NCBI GenBank assembly: GCA_020628095.1
Contig: JAHDFP010000002.1
Location: forward strand, 310,001 to 374,000
Direction of reading: 5' to 3'
DNA: 64,000 nucleotides
Source of the DNA: Saprospiraceae bacterium
GTDB taxonomy: Bacteria > Bacteroidota > Bacteroidia > Chitinophagales > Saprospiraceae
Positions 15,860 through 26,034 of the stretch are shown piece after piece. A model generated the notes under the pieces. It was not told where the DNA came from. It ran no database searches and was given only the letters and a program-made list of their open reading frames with translations. The translations under genes were made by a program, and so were the position numbers. Within the stretch, counting starts at the first letter, position 1; every line of letters starts with the position of its first letter.

Positions 15860-16363
15860 ATGAAATCGTTTCTTTTTATGGTGTGCCTAATTGGTTCATC
15901 TATATTGTCTTATGGGCAAGCTCAGACGATGGCTGATGTAGAACCAGAAAATGAAGGCTGGCTCATCAATCTCGAAGAAGCTTACGCGATCTCCCAGAAA
16001 ACTGGCAAACCTATTATGGCGAACTTTACTGGTAGTGATTGGTGCGGATGGTGCAAGAAATTAACTAAGAGTGTATTTGTACACAAAGAGTTTAAAGATT
16101 GGGCGGATAAGAATGTTGTACTTCTTGAGTTAGATTACCCAAGAAGGAAGCAACTTCCTGCAGATCTTAAGCAGCAGAATTCAGGATTACAGCGTGCCTT
16201 CGGCATCAGAGGCTACCCGACAGTATGGGTGTTCCAACTAGAAAAAGATCCTACTGGCAAGTTTACTATAGACCCTTATGGTAAGACGGGATACTCTAAG
16301 ACGGTGAAAGAATTTACTGATGGCATCGATGCCATGATCTCTAAGAAAAAAGGCGCAGAGTAA
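15860..16363 (+). CDS. Exported thioredoxin-fold protein (CGWC)
   Basis: A 167-residue protein from the ATG at 15860, which gives a clean signal peptide ending near YGQAQ; an upstream ATG at 15827 would add 11 residues. The thioredoxin-like fold carries GSDWCGWCKKL with Cys62 and Cys65, and the cis-proline region RGYPTVW. The SDWCGWC context is typical of the thioredoxin_7/DUF255-like exported proteins of Bacteroidota, which handle disulfides in the periplasm. A terminator follows 25 bp after the stop. Confidence 0.85.
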   Translation: MKSFLFMVCLIGSSILSYGQAQTMADVEPENEGWLINLEEAYAISQKTGKPIMANFTGSDWCGWCKKLTKSVFVHKEFKDWADKNVVLLELDYPRRKQLPADLKQQNSGLQRAFGIRGYPTVWVFQLEKDPTGKFTIDPYGKTGYSKTVKEFTDGIDAMISKKKGAE

Positions 16364-16387
16364 AAGACTCTCCACTCAAAAATATAT

Positions 16388-16424
16388 AAGCCCAAGTGAA
16401 TTAAATTTTGCTTGGGCTTTTTTG
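16388..16424 (+). terminator. Rho-independent terminator after the thioredoxin-fold gene
   Basis: The stem AAGCCCAAG (16388-16396) pairs with CTTGGGCTT (16411-16419), with a 14-nt AT-rich loop and a T-rich tail. The remaining spacer to 16657 is very AT-rich, with no gene and no convincing promoter; a TAATTTCG at 16602-16609 is only an approximate -7 box. Confidence 0.88.
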
Positions 16425-16657
16425 ATTTTCACCAATTTTTTTGATCAATTTATGTAAGCCGCACGACTCTATTATAGATTATTTCTATGGATTAGACTTT
16501 TAACAATTTGTATAGTCTACAGATTCAGAATGTTTATATATCGAAAAATAAATATTTATTCATCCAGTTTAAATTTGGTTTTATGTAATTCAAAAAAGTT
16601 ATAATTTCGTATTTAGTTATAGAAACAAAACTTTTTATTTAATTAAAATTATTGTAG

Positions 16658-19600
16658 ATGCATTTCCCAAAACCGGTAACACCGCTTGCCCCTGCACGTG
16701 TATATTTTACTTTATTATCATCAGGCAACTTAACCAAATTCTTTTTTCTTATTTCCTTCTTACTTTTTACCCATCTTACTTCTATTGCACAATGCGATAA
16801 TGATATTTATGATTTGGCGGATGAAAGTTTAGTAGATGACGTGCCTGACGAAGCTGAATTGGAAGCTGGTACTTTGTACTGTACGGAAGCGAATCTTCTT
16901 GCTTGGTTCAAGACTATTGAGGCAATGAATGCGGATGGAGACATTGTCTCAAGTTGGTATGATTTCAGTAATTGTGGAAGGCAGTTAAAAATATTTCAAG
17001 AAGAATGTGACGACAGAACTGATTTCTTTGGTAAGATATATAGTATTAATTACAACAGAGCCTTGAGAATAGGAGAATTTGGTATAGATACCGAATTTCG
17101 TATAGGTAACTCTCTTAGTAACGAAATTACTGTCATGGCCGTTTTAGTACCTCAAAAAAGAAGAATTGAGGATAGAGAAACGGAAGATGTGAGATTGGAT
17201 TTGCCAGATATTGGAACAGTTCGTTCATTAGATATTGATGTTTTGCATGTGCTCTCACCATTATCTAACAAAGAAGATATAGATTATGACCACTATGAAG
17301 ATATAGAAAGTAACTGTATTGGTATAGATGGCAGTGGAGCAGATATGCTGATCCAAGCACCAGCAGTATCTCCTTATACACCTGATGAGAATTATGATTT
17401 TGAGAGATACGGAAAGATTATTACGTACCAAACGGTTATAAGACAAGATAGATGTTATTCTATTAATGGTATGATGGGACAACTATACCGTTTAAATTTT
17501 GATGCTACGTTTCCTTTTATTCAGCAGGATGGATTAATTCCAGAATTTTTAGTATTCGATGGAATACTGAGCGAACACGATAGAGCCAAAGCGGAAACCT
17601 ATCTGGCCATAAAGTATGGCATCTCCAAGGAGATGGACTACGTTTGGTGTGGGGAAGAGGAAGATGAAGCGGTCTGGGATTATTGTCCAGAAATGAATGA
17701 AGAATTTCCTGCATATCAAAGATACAATTATCGTAAGACAGGTATTGCAAGAGATGATCAATGGAGTTTACAGCAATCTAGATCTAATAGCTATTATGAT
17801 GAGCGAATAAAAAGAGAAGATGATTTTACGCTTGGCAGATACATTCAATACGATGATCCGATGCAATCAGATTATTCTCACTCCAAGGAAAGACTTCTAA
17901 CGATAGGTATAGAAGATGAATCCAGCGGTATCCGTTGTAGAGCAGAAGATAGGAGTTATCATATATGGGGAGATAATGATGCAGGTCTTGATCTATTAGA
18001 TGAGACAGGAATTGGATGGAATAATCAGGAAGTAGAACATCTGGAACGTATCTGGAAGATGGAGAAGACTGGTGCGCAAGGATACGTGCCATCAATAAGA
18101 TGGCTTAATTATGTAGGCCTAGATAACTTTGGACTCAGAAGAGATCATGAATTTGGATATTGTGCATCGACTACACATATAGTTGAAGATCCAATTACTG
18201 AAACCACCGAAGGTACTTTCAGCTTTATGATTAATAGTTTGGGTGGTGATGGAACGCTAATCGGTTTTGCATCTAATAATATGGATTTTGTTTTAGGGTC
18301 ATCTGGTAGTTCCGAGGCTGGCCTATTATATGGAATCGAGATTAAAGGAGGTACAGCTCAGATAGTAAGAGACATTGGCGGTACTGGAACGCATCAGTAT
18401 TTGGACCCTCCTCAGATACTATCACTTAGTGAAGACGTAGAATATACATTTTATCACAGAAGAGAACCAGATCAGACTTATTATTTTGAGCTTCGTGGAG
18501 CGGGAGATGAAGTGTACCCTTTCCGTAGTGATTATGTATGTGTAGGTACTGGGGAAGTATACGCCAAGATTTATATTAATGGTGGAGGCAGTTTTTATAA
18601 TTTGGAAGGGGAAAACTTTCTAGGCTCTTTTCAGCAAGCAACCAATGTAGAATTTTCAATTTCACAGGTGTCTGAACTTGCAGGTATGTCTGATTCTGAT
18701 ATGAAATCAAAGGTTCCATTATTATTGATTAGTAACCAAGATAGAGAGTTTAGAGATCCAATAGATGCCATAGCAGGGAGTTACAGTATAACTCCTGGTG
18801 GTCAACATGATAAGATAGAATTTACAAGAGTACTTTGGGACGATACCAGATCGCAATTATTTACTCTTGGTTTTGCCGATTGCCCTGAGCCAAAACTTGA
18901 TGCGGTAGACACAAAAGTTTGTTGTGATAGGCTTATGATTGGATTTACAGCAATAGAGAATTGCAAACCAGATCACCCTATAAGATACGAGTTAAGGGAT
19001 GATTCTGATGCACTCGTCACCAGTGGCTTATATGAGCCAGGTAATCATAATCCTGATGATTGTATAGAGGCGGCATATCAGATACCTGGCACATTTGACT
19101 TAGGTGTTTCTTATACGCTTCACGTTCATTTTAGTGATTGCTATGAGCTAACGGCATCTATTAACGAGGATGAACTTCCTTTTCCTGAAGAACTGATTGA
19201 AGATCCTAGTATATGTATTGGTGAGCGAGTAACATTGGTGGAGTCGGATATCTTGACTAAATGCAGCAATGGCGTTAACTATAATTGGTATCGCGTTTCT
19301 GATGATGTAATGGAGGATTTAGGGTCTACAGGAGGACCTGATATAAATGATGATTTAGAGGAAGGTGTCTACCTACTGGTTGTAGAAAAAGAATGTATTG
19401 ATGGATATTTCTGTGAGGCCACTGAAGAAGTAATAATAGAAAATTGCTGTGCTGTGGATGTTATTGTGGAAGAAGAATTTTGCTGTCCTTGTGCTTATGT
19501 TAATGTTAGTATTCAGACTAATGATGTGCAATGCGAAGAAATTATTTCGGGGCCAGCTTTAATGACTATTACTAATCTCAATAATACCTGTGACTATTCA

Positions 19601-22600
19601 TTCGAGATCCCTCTTAATGGAGACCCTGTACCACTTGATATTTGTTTTGAACCAGGTTCTTACGATTATTACCTAACATATGCTAATGGTGAAATAGAGG
19701 AAGGGTTAGATTTTGAGATAAAAGGTTATGATCAGTATAAGAATAATATAGATCTAGGACTACAAAAATTGGACTTTGATTTATCTACTCATAGTGAATT
19801 CGGGCAATACGGAAATTTTATTGGTTTAGTTTCGGAGTTAGTGAGTAATGGTGATGTTCCCACAGAAAAAGAATGTGGTCTAGCACAATTTGATGCAGCT
19901 AATGCTGAAGCGCGCGATGCAGACGAATTAATCTTCAGTGATGTGGGTTGCTACTTGGTTGAAATTATTGAGCTCTGTGATAATGAAGATCTATTATTTT
20001 CTTGTCCTAGCGGATTAGAAACCAACGAATTTGACTTTTTTCAAAATAATTATGACTTATTTGATAATACATGTCGTGATAGATATTGTTTTTGTATTAG
20101 CGAATGTGACCAACCAATAATAGGATATGACGCCGATGTTAAACATCCCACTTGTGATAATCCAGTGGGTTCTGTAATCATTACTCCAGAAGGAGGAGAA
20201 TTGCCTTATAGTTACATATTGGAAGAAGGTGGTTTAGAGCTTATTTTGGATGCAGATGGGCGCATAGAGAATCTTTTACCAGGTACTTATAATACGACAG
20301 TAACAGACGCATGTGATTATGCTGTAGTGGATAGTTTTACTGTAGAATTCCCTGCTCCTCCTGACGTGACGACGATAATACCTGATTTGCTTTGCGCAAG
20401 TGATCTACCGGGTATTCTAACTGTAGAAGCAAGCGGTGTAGAACCTTTATCGTATGAATGGTCTACAGGAGAGACGACCCCTTCTATAGAATATGATAGC
20501 TCTGGTATATACTCCGTAATTGTTACAGATGCTCAGGGGTGTCAGACTACAGATGAGGTAACTATCGATGCACTGACTGATGTAGTCGCATCAGCAACGA
20601 GTAATAGTCCAGTATGTACAGGAGATGAGATTATGCTCATGTCCTCTCCTGATAATATGGCAAGTTATGTATGGGAAGGTCCCCTAGGGTTTTCTTCTAC
20701 ATTACAGAACCCATCAAGAATAGCAGAGCAAAATAATTATGCAGGAATCTATACAGTCACAGTAACAGATCATAGTGGCTGTAGCAGTACTGCTAGTACA
20801 TTAGTACAGATTAATCCGCATATACAATCTTTCGTTGATTATATAACGAATGATATATGCGGCTCAGGCGTAGGTGAGATTGATATCTTTTCTGTAAGTG
20901 GTGGTACTGAACCTTTCAGTTACAATTGGTCTGGACCAGAAGGCTTTACTTCTGATCAAAATCATATAACAGGATTGTACGAAGGGGATTATTTGATAAC
21001 AATAACAGATATCAATGGTTGTTCCTACGACAAGAAGATAATAGTATCTAATAATCAGCGATGCTCGGAATTTAGTTCTATAGAGATTAGCGGGGATAAT
21101 GTGAATAGTTGTCTTGATAATTATGCTGAAGTATTTGTAAGTGCTGCATGTATGCAACCAATAACTTACGAAGTGACATCAACAGGATTTTCTTACTATG
21201 ATAGTGGAGAGTATAATGGAGGTCGTATACATCTCAACCTTGATCAGCTACCTGCGCAGTCTGAAGGCACGGTTACCGTAACATTGACTGATGGTAACGG
21301 ATGTAGTTGGTCAGATACACGTGATTATTCCAAGTGTCCTTATACGGATAATTGCAGTATTGTAAATACATATATAGATGGAACATATTGTGAGTTCAAT
21401 AATGCTCTTAACAAAATGCAGGTAAGAGTTGATTTCAATGCTGAATTAGAAATAGGATGTTTAAATCAAGAATGTGAGCCAGATTGTGCTAGTACTCGGT
21501 GCAATTTGAGATCAACCAACGAAGTTATGATAGTTAATGGGCATGATATTAGTCATGAGCTATCTAGGTGGCCAATTTTGTATCCGAAGCAATGTGATGA
21601 TTCATCGATTAAGATTTTCCAATCTTTTTTTGAATGGGATTGCAGGTTTGCTGGGATGTCAGGGGTATTTTCTATTGATATAATTAATTATGTAGAAGGA
21701 GAAATTGTAGGGTCTTACTCTGGTTCATTTATATATCCATCAGGATGCTCAGATCCTGTAGACGTAGAAATAACTGGAGAGACTATATTATGTAATGGAG
21801 AAGAGAGTACAACACTTTTTGCAGATGTTCTTGATGGAAGCCCAGTCTACAGTTATGACTGGTCTACAGGAGAAGAGAGTGGCTATATCGATGTGACGGA
21901 ATCGGGGTTATATAATGTTACGGTGACAGACCAGTATAATTGTACCGACGAGGCACAAGCCGAGGTAGTATTCGCTACAGGCTTCTCTGCAGAGTGTGAG
22001 ATACAACAACTCCGCCCTACACTAAACCATCCAAAAGGTATCTGCGAGGCACAATGGCAGGATAAAGGAACAACTAATAATGATGTACGATTATATGCCA
22101 GAACAGATAAGTCTGGACTGCAGTACCACTGGACTACTGATTGGACTAGTAATATAACAAGGTTTGACCTCAATTATCTAAACCTAAAGGACCTTACTCC
22201 AGGTATATGGACAGCTAGCGTGACAATTACTGACCCTTCTACAGGATGTATAGAAGTATTAGATTATACTATTATAGTAGAAGGAACATGCCTACCAGAA
22301 TGTATAGAAGTCCAAGATGATTGCAACGGGGCAAGTAATGGTAGCATCACAATAGAAGAAAACGCTGTAGCGCCTTTCACTTATGAGTGGAGTGATGGAC
22401 AGACGACTAATCCAGCGACGGGATTATCTGCAGGTATATATAGTGTCACCATTACAGATGCTTTAGGCTGTACTGGCGAGGTGACTTGTGAGGTAGAAGG
22501 TTCGGATTACTCTAAAACTTGTCAAATAAGAGAACACTATTTACCTGATAAACTTCATGATGGCTTATGCGAGTTAGTGTGGACGGACAAGGGTACAACT

Positions 22601-25600
22601 CTTAACGATGCGACACTATACGCTCAGAGCGGTACTTCTGGACAGACATTCGTCTGGACAACAGATTGGACTGGTCCCACATCTGGAGGGACAAGTACCA
22701 GTAATTGGATAAGACTCAATAATATGACCGTCGGTAAATGGAACGCCAGTGTTACTGTAACTGATAATAATACGGGATGTACAGAGACCTTAGACTATTG
22801 CATTACCATATTACCTCCTTGTGCGGACTCAGAAGTGTCTGCAAGTAATAATAGTCCAATATGTGAAGGTGACGATATTTTATTTTTATCAGGACCTGAT
22901 GATATGGTGTCATATGCTTGGGAAGGACCACAGGGTTTCACTTCGACGCTACAGAATCCTATTATTACTAATGCTGAGCGTAATCAATACGGATTATATA
23001 CGCTTACGGTTACTGATGATGAAGGATGCACTGGTACTGCTAGTACTCGTGTTAGAGTAATTGCTAACTTATTGAGTACTCCTGATTTTGTTACGCCTGA
23101 TTATTGCGATGCTTCTATAGGTGCTATAGATATCAATGCTTATAACGGGTTGCCGCCATACTCATATTCTTGGTCTGGTCCTGATGGTTATACTGCAACG
23201 ACCCAAGACATTTCATCATTGAGATCGGGTATTTATACTGTTCTTATAGAGGATGCATTAGGTTGCTCTAAATCTGAAACTGTGGAAGTTCCTAACTTTA
23301 ATGATTGCTCACTCAATAGTCGTATAAGCTTTCATCAAGGGGATTATGCTTATAGCCATCCTGGATGTAAAGATATAACTGTCGGTTTTATAGCTGATAG
23401 TAAATGTGCCTCACCAATTACTTTCGAGATAAGCTCTTCTGGGGATTTAACTTTTGAGACTATTTCACCTCAGGTATGGACGAGAGGTGATAATTTTATA
23501 ATTCCAGCGACCCAAGAAGCCATTGGTGCTTCTGGTGAATATACTGTTACGGTCACTGATGCGAATGGATGTATTTTTAGTGATTCATTTGCATTTACTA
23601 GGTGTTCATACGAAGATGGTATTCAACTAACCAATTCAGGTACGTTGATAGAAGTGGGATGTAGTGAATCAGATTATAGGTTTATCGAAATGACTTTTTC
23701 ATTTGATTTAGAAATAGGTTGTAACCCCGAGTATAACGCCGGAGTGTTAGGGTATCACCTTAGAGGAACTAACGAAAATGTTGAGGTGGGTGGAGAAAAT
23801 CTTTGGGCGAGCTTCTCTTTCGGTAATAATGCGACAGGATTATGTAACACTACCACTTATTACGAAAAGTTAAAAGTTCTTTGGGATTGTTCTTTGGCTG
23901 GGCAAGAAGGGATTTACAGTTTTGATCTTTATAGTGAGACGATTAATGAGGTCGTCGGAACTGCATCAGGCATATTCACTTATCCTACAGGCTGTAGTCC
24001 AGATACTGAAGTACTTATCAGTAGTGGGGATATATCTTGTGACGGTAGTATTCCGACAACTCTTACTGCTAATGTAGAAAACGGATCATCTAATTATGAT
24101 TTCTTATGGTCTACTGGTGAGGTTACAAAAAGTATTAATGTAATGAGTTCTGGAACGTACTCTGTTACTGTTAGTGATTATTATAACTGCACAGATGAGG
24201 ATGACATCGTGCTAGATATGAGCAGTGGAATTATAACACCAGAATGTGTGGCAGTAAGAGATGAATCTAATGCACAAGCTAATGGTATGATCTTAGTGGG
24301 TAGCGATGGTACGGCACCATATGCATATGAGTGGAGTAATGGACAGACTACTAATCCAGCAGTAGGCCTCGTGGCTGGAACATATACCGTAACGGTCACT
24401 GATGATACAGGTTGTTCAGGAGTTATGTCCTGTCAAGTAAAATCATGTCAGAATTCGAGTAATTTTAGTGCCGATGTGCCACCTGATCCAGGTGGAGATC
24501 CATGTCCTTGTACAGAAGCTATATCTGCATCGTATACTGTAGACTCTGGTCACTGTGGTCTGAATGATGCAAGTGTGACTCTGGATATAGTTGGCGGAGC
24601 ACCTCCTTACTATTATGAATTGGGTACTATTTCTGGAGTATTCCAGAACGGTCAAGGTAATGTTATTGAAAACCTTGCACCTGGTTCCTATAATTTATAC
24701 ATCGCAGATTTTGGACATTGTACTTTTGAGACTATAGTTGTTATTCAGCCTCCGACAACCTTAGGAGATATTACAATTGAAATTACAAACGAAACTTGTC
24801 AAGAGAATGAGTTCTATGTAGATGTCGTAGATGTTACAGGTGGTACGCCTCCATATACATATCTATGGGAAAATGGTGAGACGACATCATTTATTAAGGA
24901 TGTTAGTGGTTATCATCGCCTTACGGTTACCGATGAATTAGGCTGTACAGCAGTAAAAGCGGTACAAGCGTATTTGCCGAATATCATGAGAATAGACAAA
25001 GAAGACCCATTATGTGGTATTAATAACGGATCACTATCTCCAGTTGTATGGTTTGGAGTTCCAGGATATTCTTATCTATGGAATACAGGAGAAACTACTG
25101 AGACTATTCAAAATCTGGGACCTGGTAATTATACTCTTACCGTTACAGATGCTATGGGATGTACGGATGTAGAAAATATTGCTTTGAATTATGTGGATGA
25201 AATAGAAATCTCTACTAGTGGCGGCAACCAAGGTTTTTTAGAAGGAAGATACTTACCTGCTGGTATGAATATAAACTGGTGGTTCAATCCGCAATATGTT
25301 ACTGACCAATTAATAATTAGAGATGCAAATGGAACTGTCATAATTAATACTGCTGGCGTTACGAATGGTAGCCAGGTAGATTGTAATTCGGCTCTTTGCT
25401 GTAATTGCTGCTCGGACCATTTCTTGGCAGATTTGAATGGTCAGATTATTAATCTGGCGCCAGGAATAGGAACTGCTTATGTCAATACGCCAGGGCTCGA
25501 AGGTTCTTTTACTACAACGACATCGGGTAATTATCAGATAGAAGTTATAGGAAGCTTGTGCACTGGGTCAACTAACTGGGAACTTAGTTTAAGTTGTAGT

Positions 25601-25966
25601 ACAACTATTGCTAAGAATGATGCACGATATAGTGAAGAATTTGTTGGCGCAATATCAGACACATTTTCTCATAATAGACTAATGCAGACAATATCTCCAG
25701 AGATAGAAAACATCTCTTTCGATCTAATGCCTAATCCTGCCAAGGATCATGTAACATTAAGAAAATACGGAGCGTATTCTGATCCTTATAATCTGAAAAT
25801 ACTGGACTTGAGCGGAAGGGCTGTTATCACTGCTAATGATATAGACTCTGATAATTATGTTATCGACTTAACTAATTTATCTCCTGGTTTGTATCTGGTA
25901 CATGTTACGATAGAAGATATGGTCGTCATCAAAAAACTAGTCGTAGAAAGAAAGTATGATGATTAA
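16658..25966 (+). CDS. Giant T9SS-secreted adhesin-like protein with SprB-type repeats
   Basis: A 3102-residue surface or secreted protein. A signal segment (about residues 24-46, ending SIAQ) is followed by an N-terminal module containing YLAIKYGISKEMDYV and GIARDD, a pattern seen in many large Bacteroidota surface proteins, and then a Cys-rich region. From about residue 1150 there are many SprB/PKD-like repeats of the form PPYTYLWSTGETT...GxYTVTVTDxxGC. Residues about 1308-2597 hold nested duplications (see the repeat entry). The C-terminus is a type A T9SS sorting domain: LMPNPAKDHVTL, LDLSGR, LSPGLYLVHV and VIKKLVV. Function is likely adhesion, gliding or matrix building. No convincing promoter was found upstream. 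Confidence 0.88.
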   Translation: MHFPKPVTPLAPARVYFTLLSSGNLTKFFFLISFLLFTHLTSIAQCDNDIYDLADESLVDDVPDEAELEAGTLYCTEANLLAWFKTIEAMNADGDIVSSWYDFSNCGRQLKIFQEECDDRTDFFGKIYSINYNRALRIGEFGIDTEFRIGNSLSNEITVMAVLVPQKRRIEDRETEDVRLDLPDIGTVRSLDIDVLHVLSPLSNKEDIDYDHYEDIESNCIGIDGSGADMLIQAPAVSPYTPDENYDFERYGKIITYQTVIRQDRCYSINGMMGQLYRLNFDATFPFIQQDGLIPEFLVFDGILSEHDRAKAETYLAIKYGISKEMDYVWCGEEEDEAVWDYCPEMNEEFPAYQRYNYRKTGIARDDQWSLQQSRSNSYYDERIKREDDFTLGRYIQYDDPMQSDYSHSKERLLTIGIEDESSGIRCRAEDRSYHIWGDNDAGLDLLDETGIGWNNQEVEHLERIWKMEKTGAQGYVPSIRWLNYVGLDNFGLRRDHEFGYCASTTHIVEDPITETTEGTFSFMINSLGGDGTLIGFASNNMDFVLGSSGSSEAGLLYGIEIKGGTAQIVRDIGGTGTHQYLDPPQILSLSEDVEYTFYHRREPDQTYYFELRGAGDEVYPFRSDYVCVGTGEVYAKIYINGGGSFYNLEGENFLGSFQQATNVEFSISQVSELAGMSDSDMKSKVPLLLISNQDREFRDPIDAIAGSYSITPGGQHDKIEFTRVLWDDTRSQLFTLGFADCPEPKLDAVDTKVCCDRLMIGFTAIENCKPDHPIRYELRDDSDALVTSGLYEPGNHNPDDCIEAAYQIPGTFDLGVSYTLHVHFSDCYELTASINEDELPFPEELIEDPSICIGERVTLVESDILTKCSNGVNYNWYRVSDDVMEDLGSTGGPDINDDLEEGVYLLVVEKECIDGYFCEATEEVIIENCCAVDVIVEEEFCCPCAYVNVSIQTNDVQCEEIISGPALMTITNLNNTCDYSFEIPLNGDPVPLDICFEPGSYDYYLTYANGEIEEGLDFEIKGYDQYKNNIDLGLQKLDFDLSTHSEFGQYGNFIGLVSELVSNGDVPTEKECGLAQFDAANAEARDADELIFSDVGCYLVEIIELCDNEDLLFSCPSGLETNEFDFFQNNYDLFDNTCRDRYCFCISECDQPIIGYDADVKHPTCDNPVGSVIITPEGGELPYSYILEEGGLELILDADGRIENLLPGTYNTTVTDACDYAVVDSFTVEFPAPPDVTTIIPDLLCASDLPGILTVEASGVEPLSYEWSTGETTPSIEYDSSGIYSVIVTDAQGCQTTDEVTIDALTDVVASATSNSPVCTGDEIMLMSSPDNMASYVWEGPLGFSSTLQNPSRIAEQNNYAGIYTVTVTDHSGCSSTASTLVQINPHIQSFVDYITNDICGSGVGEIDIFSVSGGTEPFSYNWSGPEGFTSDQNHITGLYEGDYLITITDINGCSYDKKIIVSNNQRCSEFSSIEISGDNVNSCLDNYAEVFVSAACMQPITYEVTSTGFSYYDSGEYNGGRIHLNLDQLPAQSEGTVTVTLTDGNGCSWSDTRDYSKCPYTDNCSIVNTYIDGTYCEFNNALNKMQVRVDFNAELEIGCLNQECEPDCASTRCNLRSTNEVMIVNGHDISHELSRWPILYPKQCDDSSIKIFQSFFEWDCRFAGMSGVFSIDIINYVEGEIVGSYSGSFIYPSGCSDPVDVEITGETILCNGEESTTLFADVLDGSPVYSYDWSTGEESGYIDVTESGLYNVTVTDQYNCTDEAQAEVVFATGFSAECEIQQLRPTLNHPKGICEAQWQDKGTTNNDVRLYARTDKSGLQYHWTTDWTSNITRFDLNYLNLKDLTPGIWTASVTITDPSTGCIEVLDYTIIVEGTCLPECIEVQDDCNGASNGSITIEENAVAPFTYEWSDGQTTNPATGLSAGIYSVTITDALGCTGEVTCEVEGSDYSKTCQIREHYLPDKLHDGLCELVWTDKGTTLNDATLYAQSGTSGQTFVWTTDWTGPTSGGTSTSNWIRLNNMTVGKWNASVTVTDNNTGCTETLDYCITILPPCADSEVSASNNSPICEGDDILFLSGPDDMVSYAWEGPQGFTSTLQNPIITNAERNQYGLYTLTVTDDEGCTGTASTRVRVIANLLSTPDFVTPDYCDASIGAIDINAYNGLPPYSYSWSGPDGYTATTQDISSLRSGIYTVLIEDALGCSKSETVEVPNFNDCSLNSRISFHQGDYAYSHPGCKDITVGFIADSKCASPITFEISSSGDLTFETISPQVWTRGDNFIIPATQEAIGASGEYTVTVTDANGCIFSDSFAFTRCSYEDGIQLTNSGTLIEVGCSESDYRFIEMTFSFDLEIGCNPEYNAGVLGYHLRGTNENVEVGGENLWASFSFGNNATGLCNTTTYYEKLKVLWDCSLAGQEGIYSFDLYSETINEVVGTASGIFTYPTGCSPDTEVLISSGDISCDGSIPTTLTANVENGSSNYDFLWSTGEVTKSINVMSSGTYSVTVSDYYNCTDEDDIVLDMSSGIITPECVAVRDESNAQANGMILVGSDGTAPYAYEWSNGQTTNPAVGLVAGTYTVTVTDDTGCSGVMSCQVKSCQNSSNFSADVPPDPGGDPCPCTEAISASYTVDSGHCGLNDASVTLDIVGGAPPYYYELGTISGVFQNGQGNVIENLAPGSYNLYIADFGHCTFETIVVIQPPTTLGDITIEITNETCQENEFYVDVVDVTGGTPPYTYLWENGETTSFIKDVSGYHRLTVTDELGCTAVKAVQAYLPNIMRIDKEDPLCGINNGSLSPVVWFGVPGYSYLWNTGETTETIQNLGPGNYTLTVTDAMGCTDVENIALNYVDEIEISTSGGNQGFLEGRYLPAGMNINWWFNPQYVTDQLIIRDANGTVIINTAGVTNGSQVDCNSALCCNCCSDHFLADLNGQIINLAPGIGTAYVNTPGLEGSFTTTTSGNYQIEVIGSLCTGSTNWELSLSCSTTIAKNDARYSEEFVGAISDTFSHNRLMQTISPEIENISFDLMPNPAKDHVTLRKYGAYSDPYNLKILDLSGRAVITANDIDSDNYVIDLTNLSPGLYLVHVTIEDMVVIKKLVVERKYDD
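20580..24450 (+). repeat. Nested long duplications A1-B1-C1-B2-A2-C2 inside the giant adhesin-like gene
   Basis: Three module types each occur twice. Module A (about 20580-21995 and 22830-24230) begins SNSPVCTGDEI or NNSPICEGDDI and contains WEGPLGF/WEGPQGF, a Cys-rich central part with LEIGC and IYPSGCS or TYPTGCS. Module B (about 21995-22290 and 22510-22815) has KGTTNNDVRLYA or KGTTLNDATLYA and TTDWT. Module C (about 22293-22505 and 24240-24450) has EWSDGQTTNPA or EWSNGQTTNPA. The copies are diverged at the DNA level, so the duplication is old. Confidence 0.82.
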
Positions 25967-26034
25967 AACGAAAACCATTGGTAATCTAATAAATATAGTT
26001 CAATAAAATCCAAAAATTCTAAAAATCGATAAAG

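Noticed and set aside
16570-16610. Promoter for the giant adhesin-like gene (TTG ... TAATTTCG)
   Set aside because: The -7 box deviates from TAnnTTTG and the 24-bp spacing is just outside the usual range.
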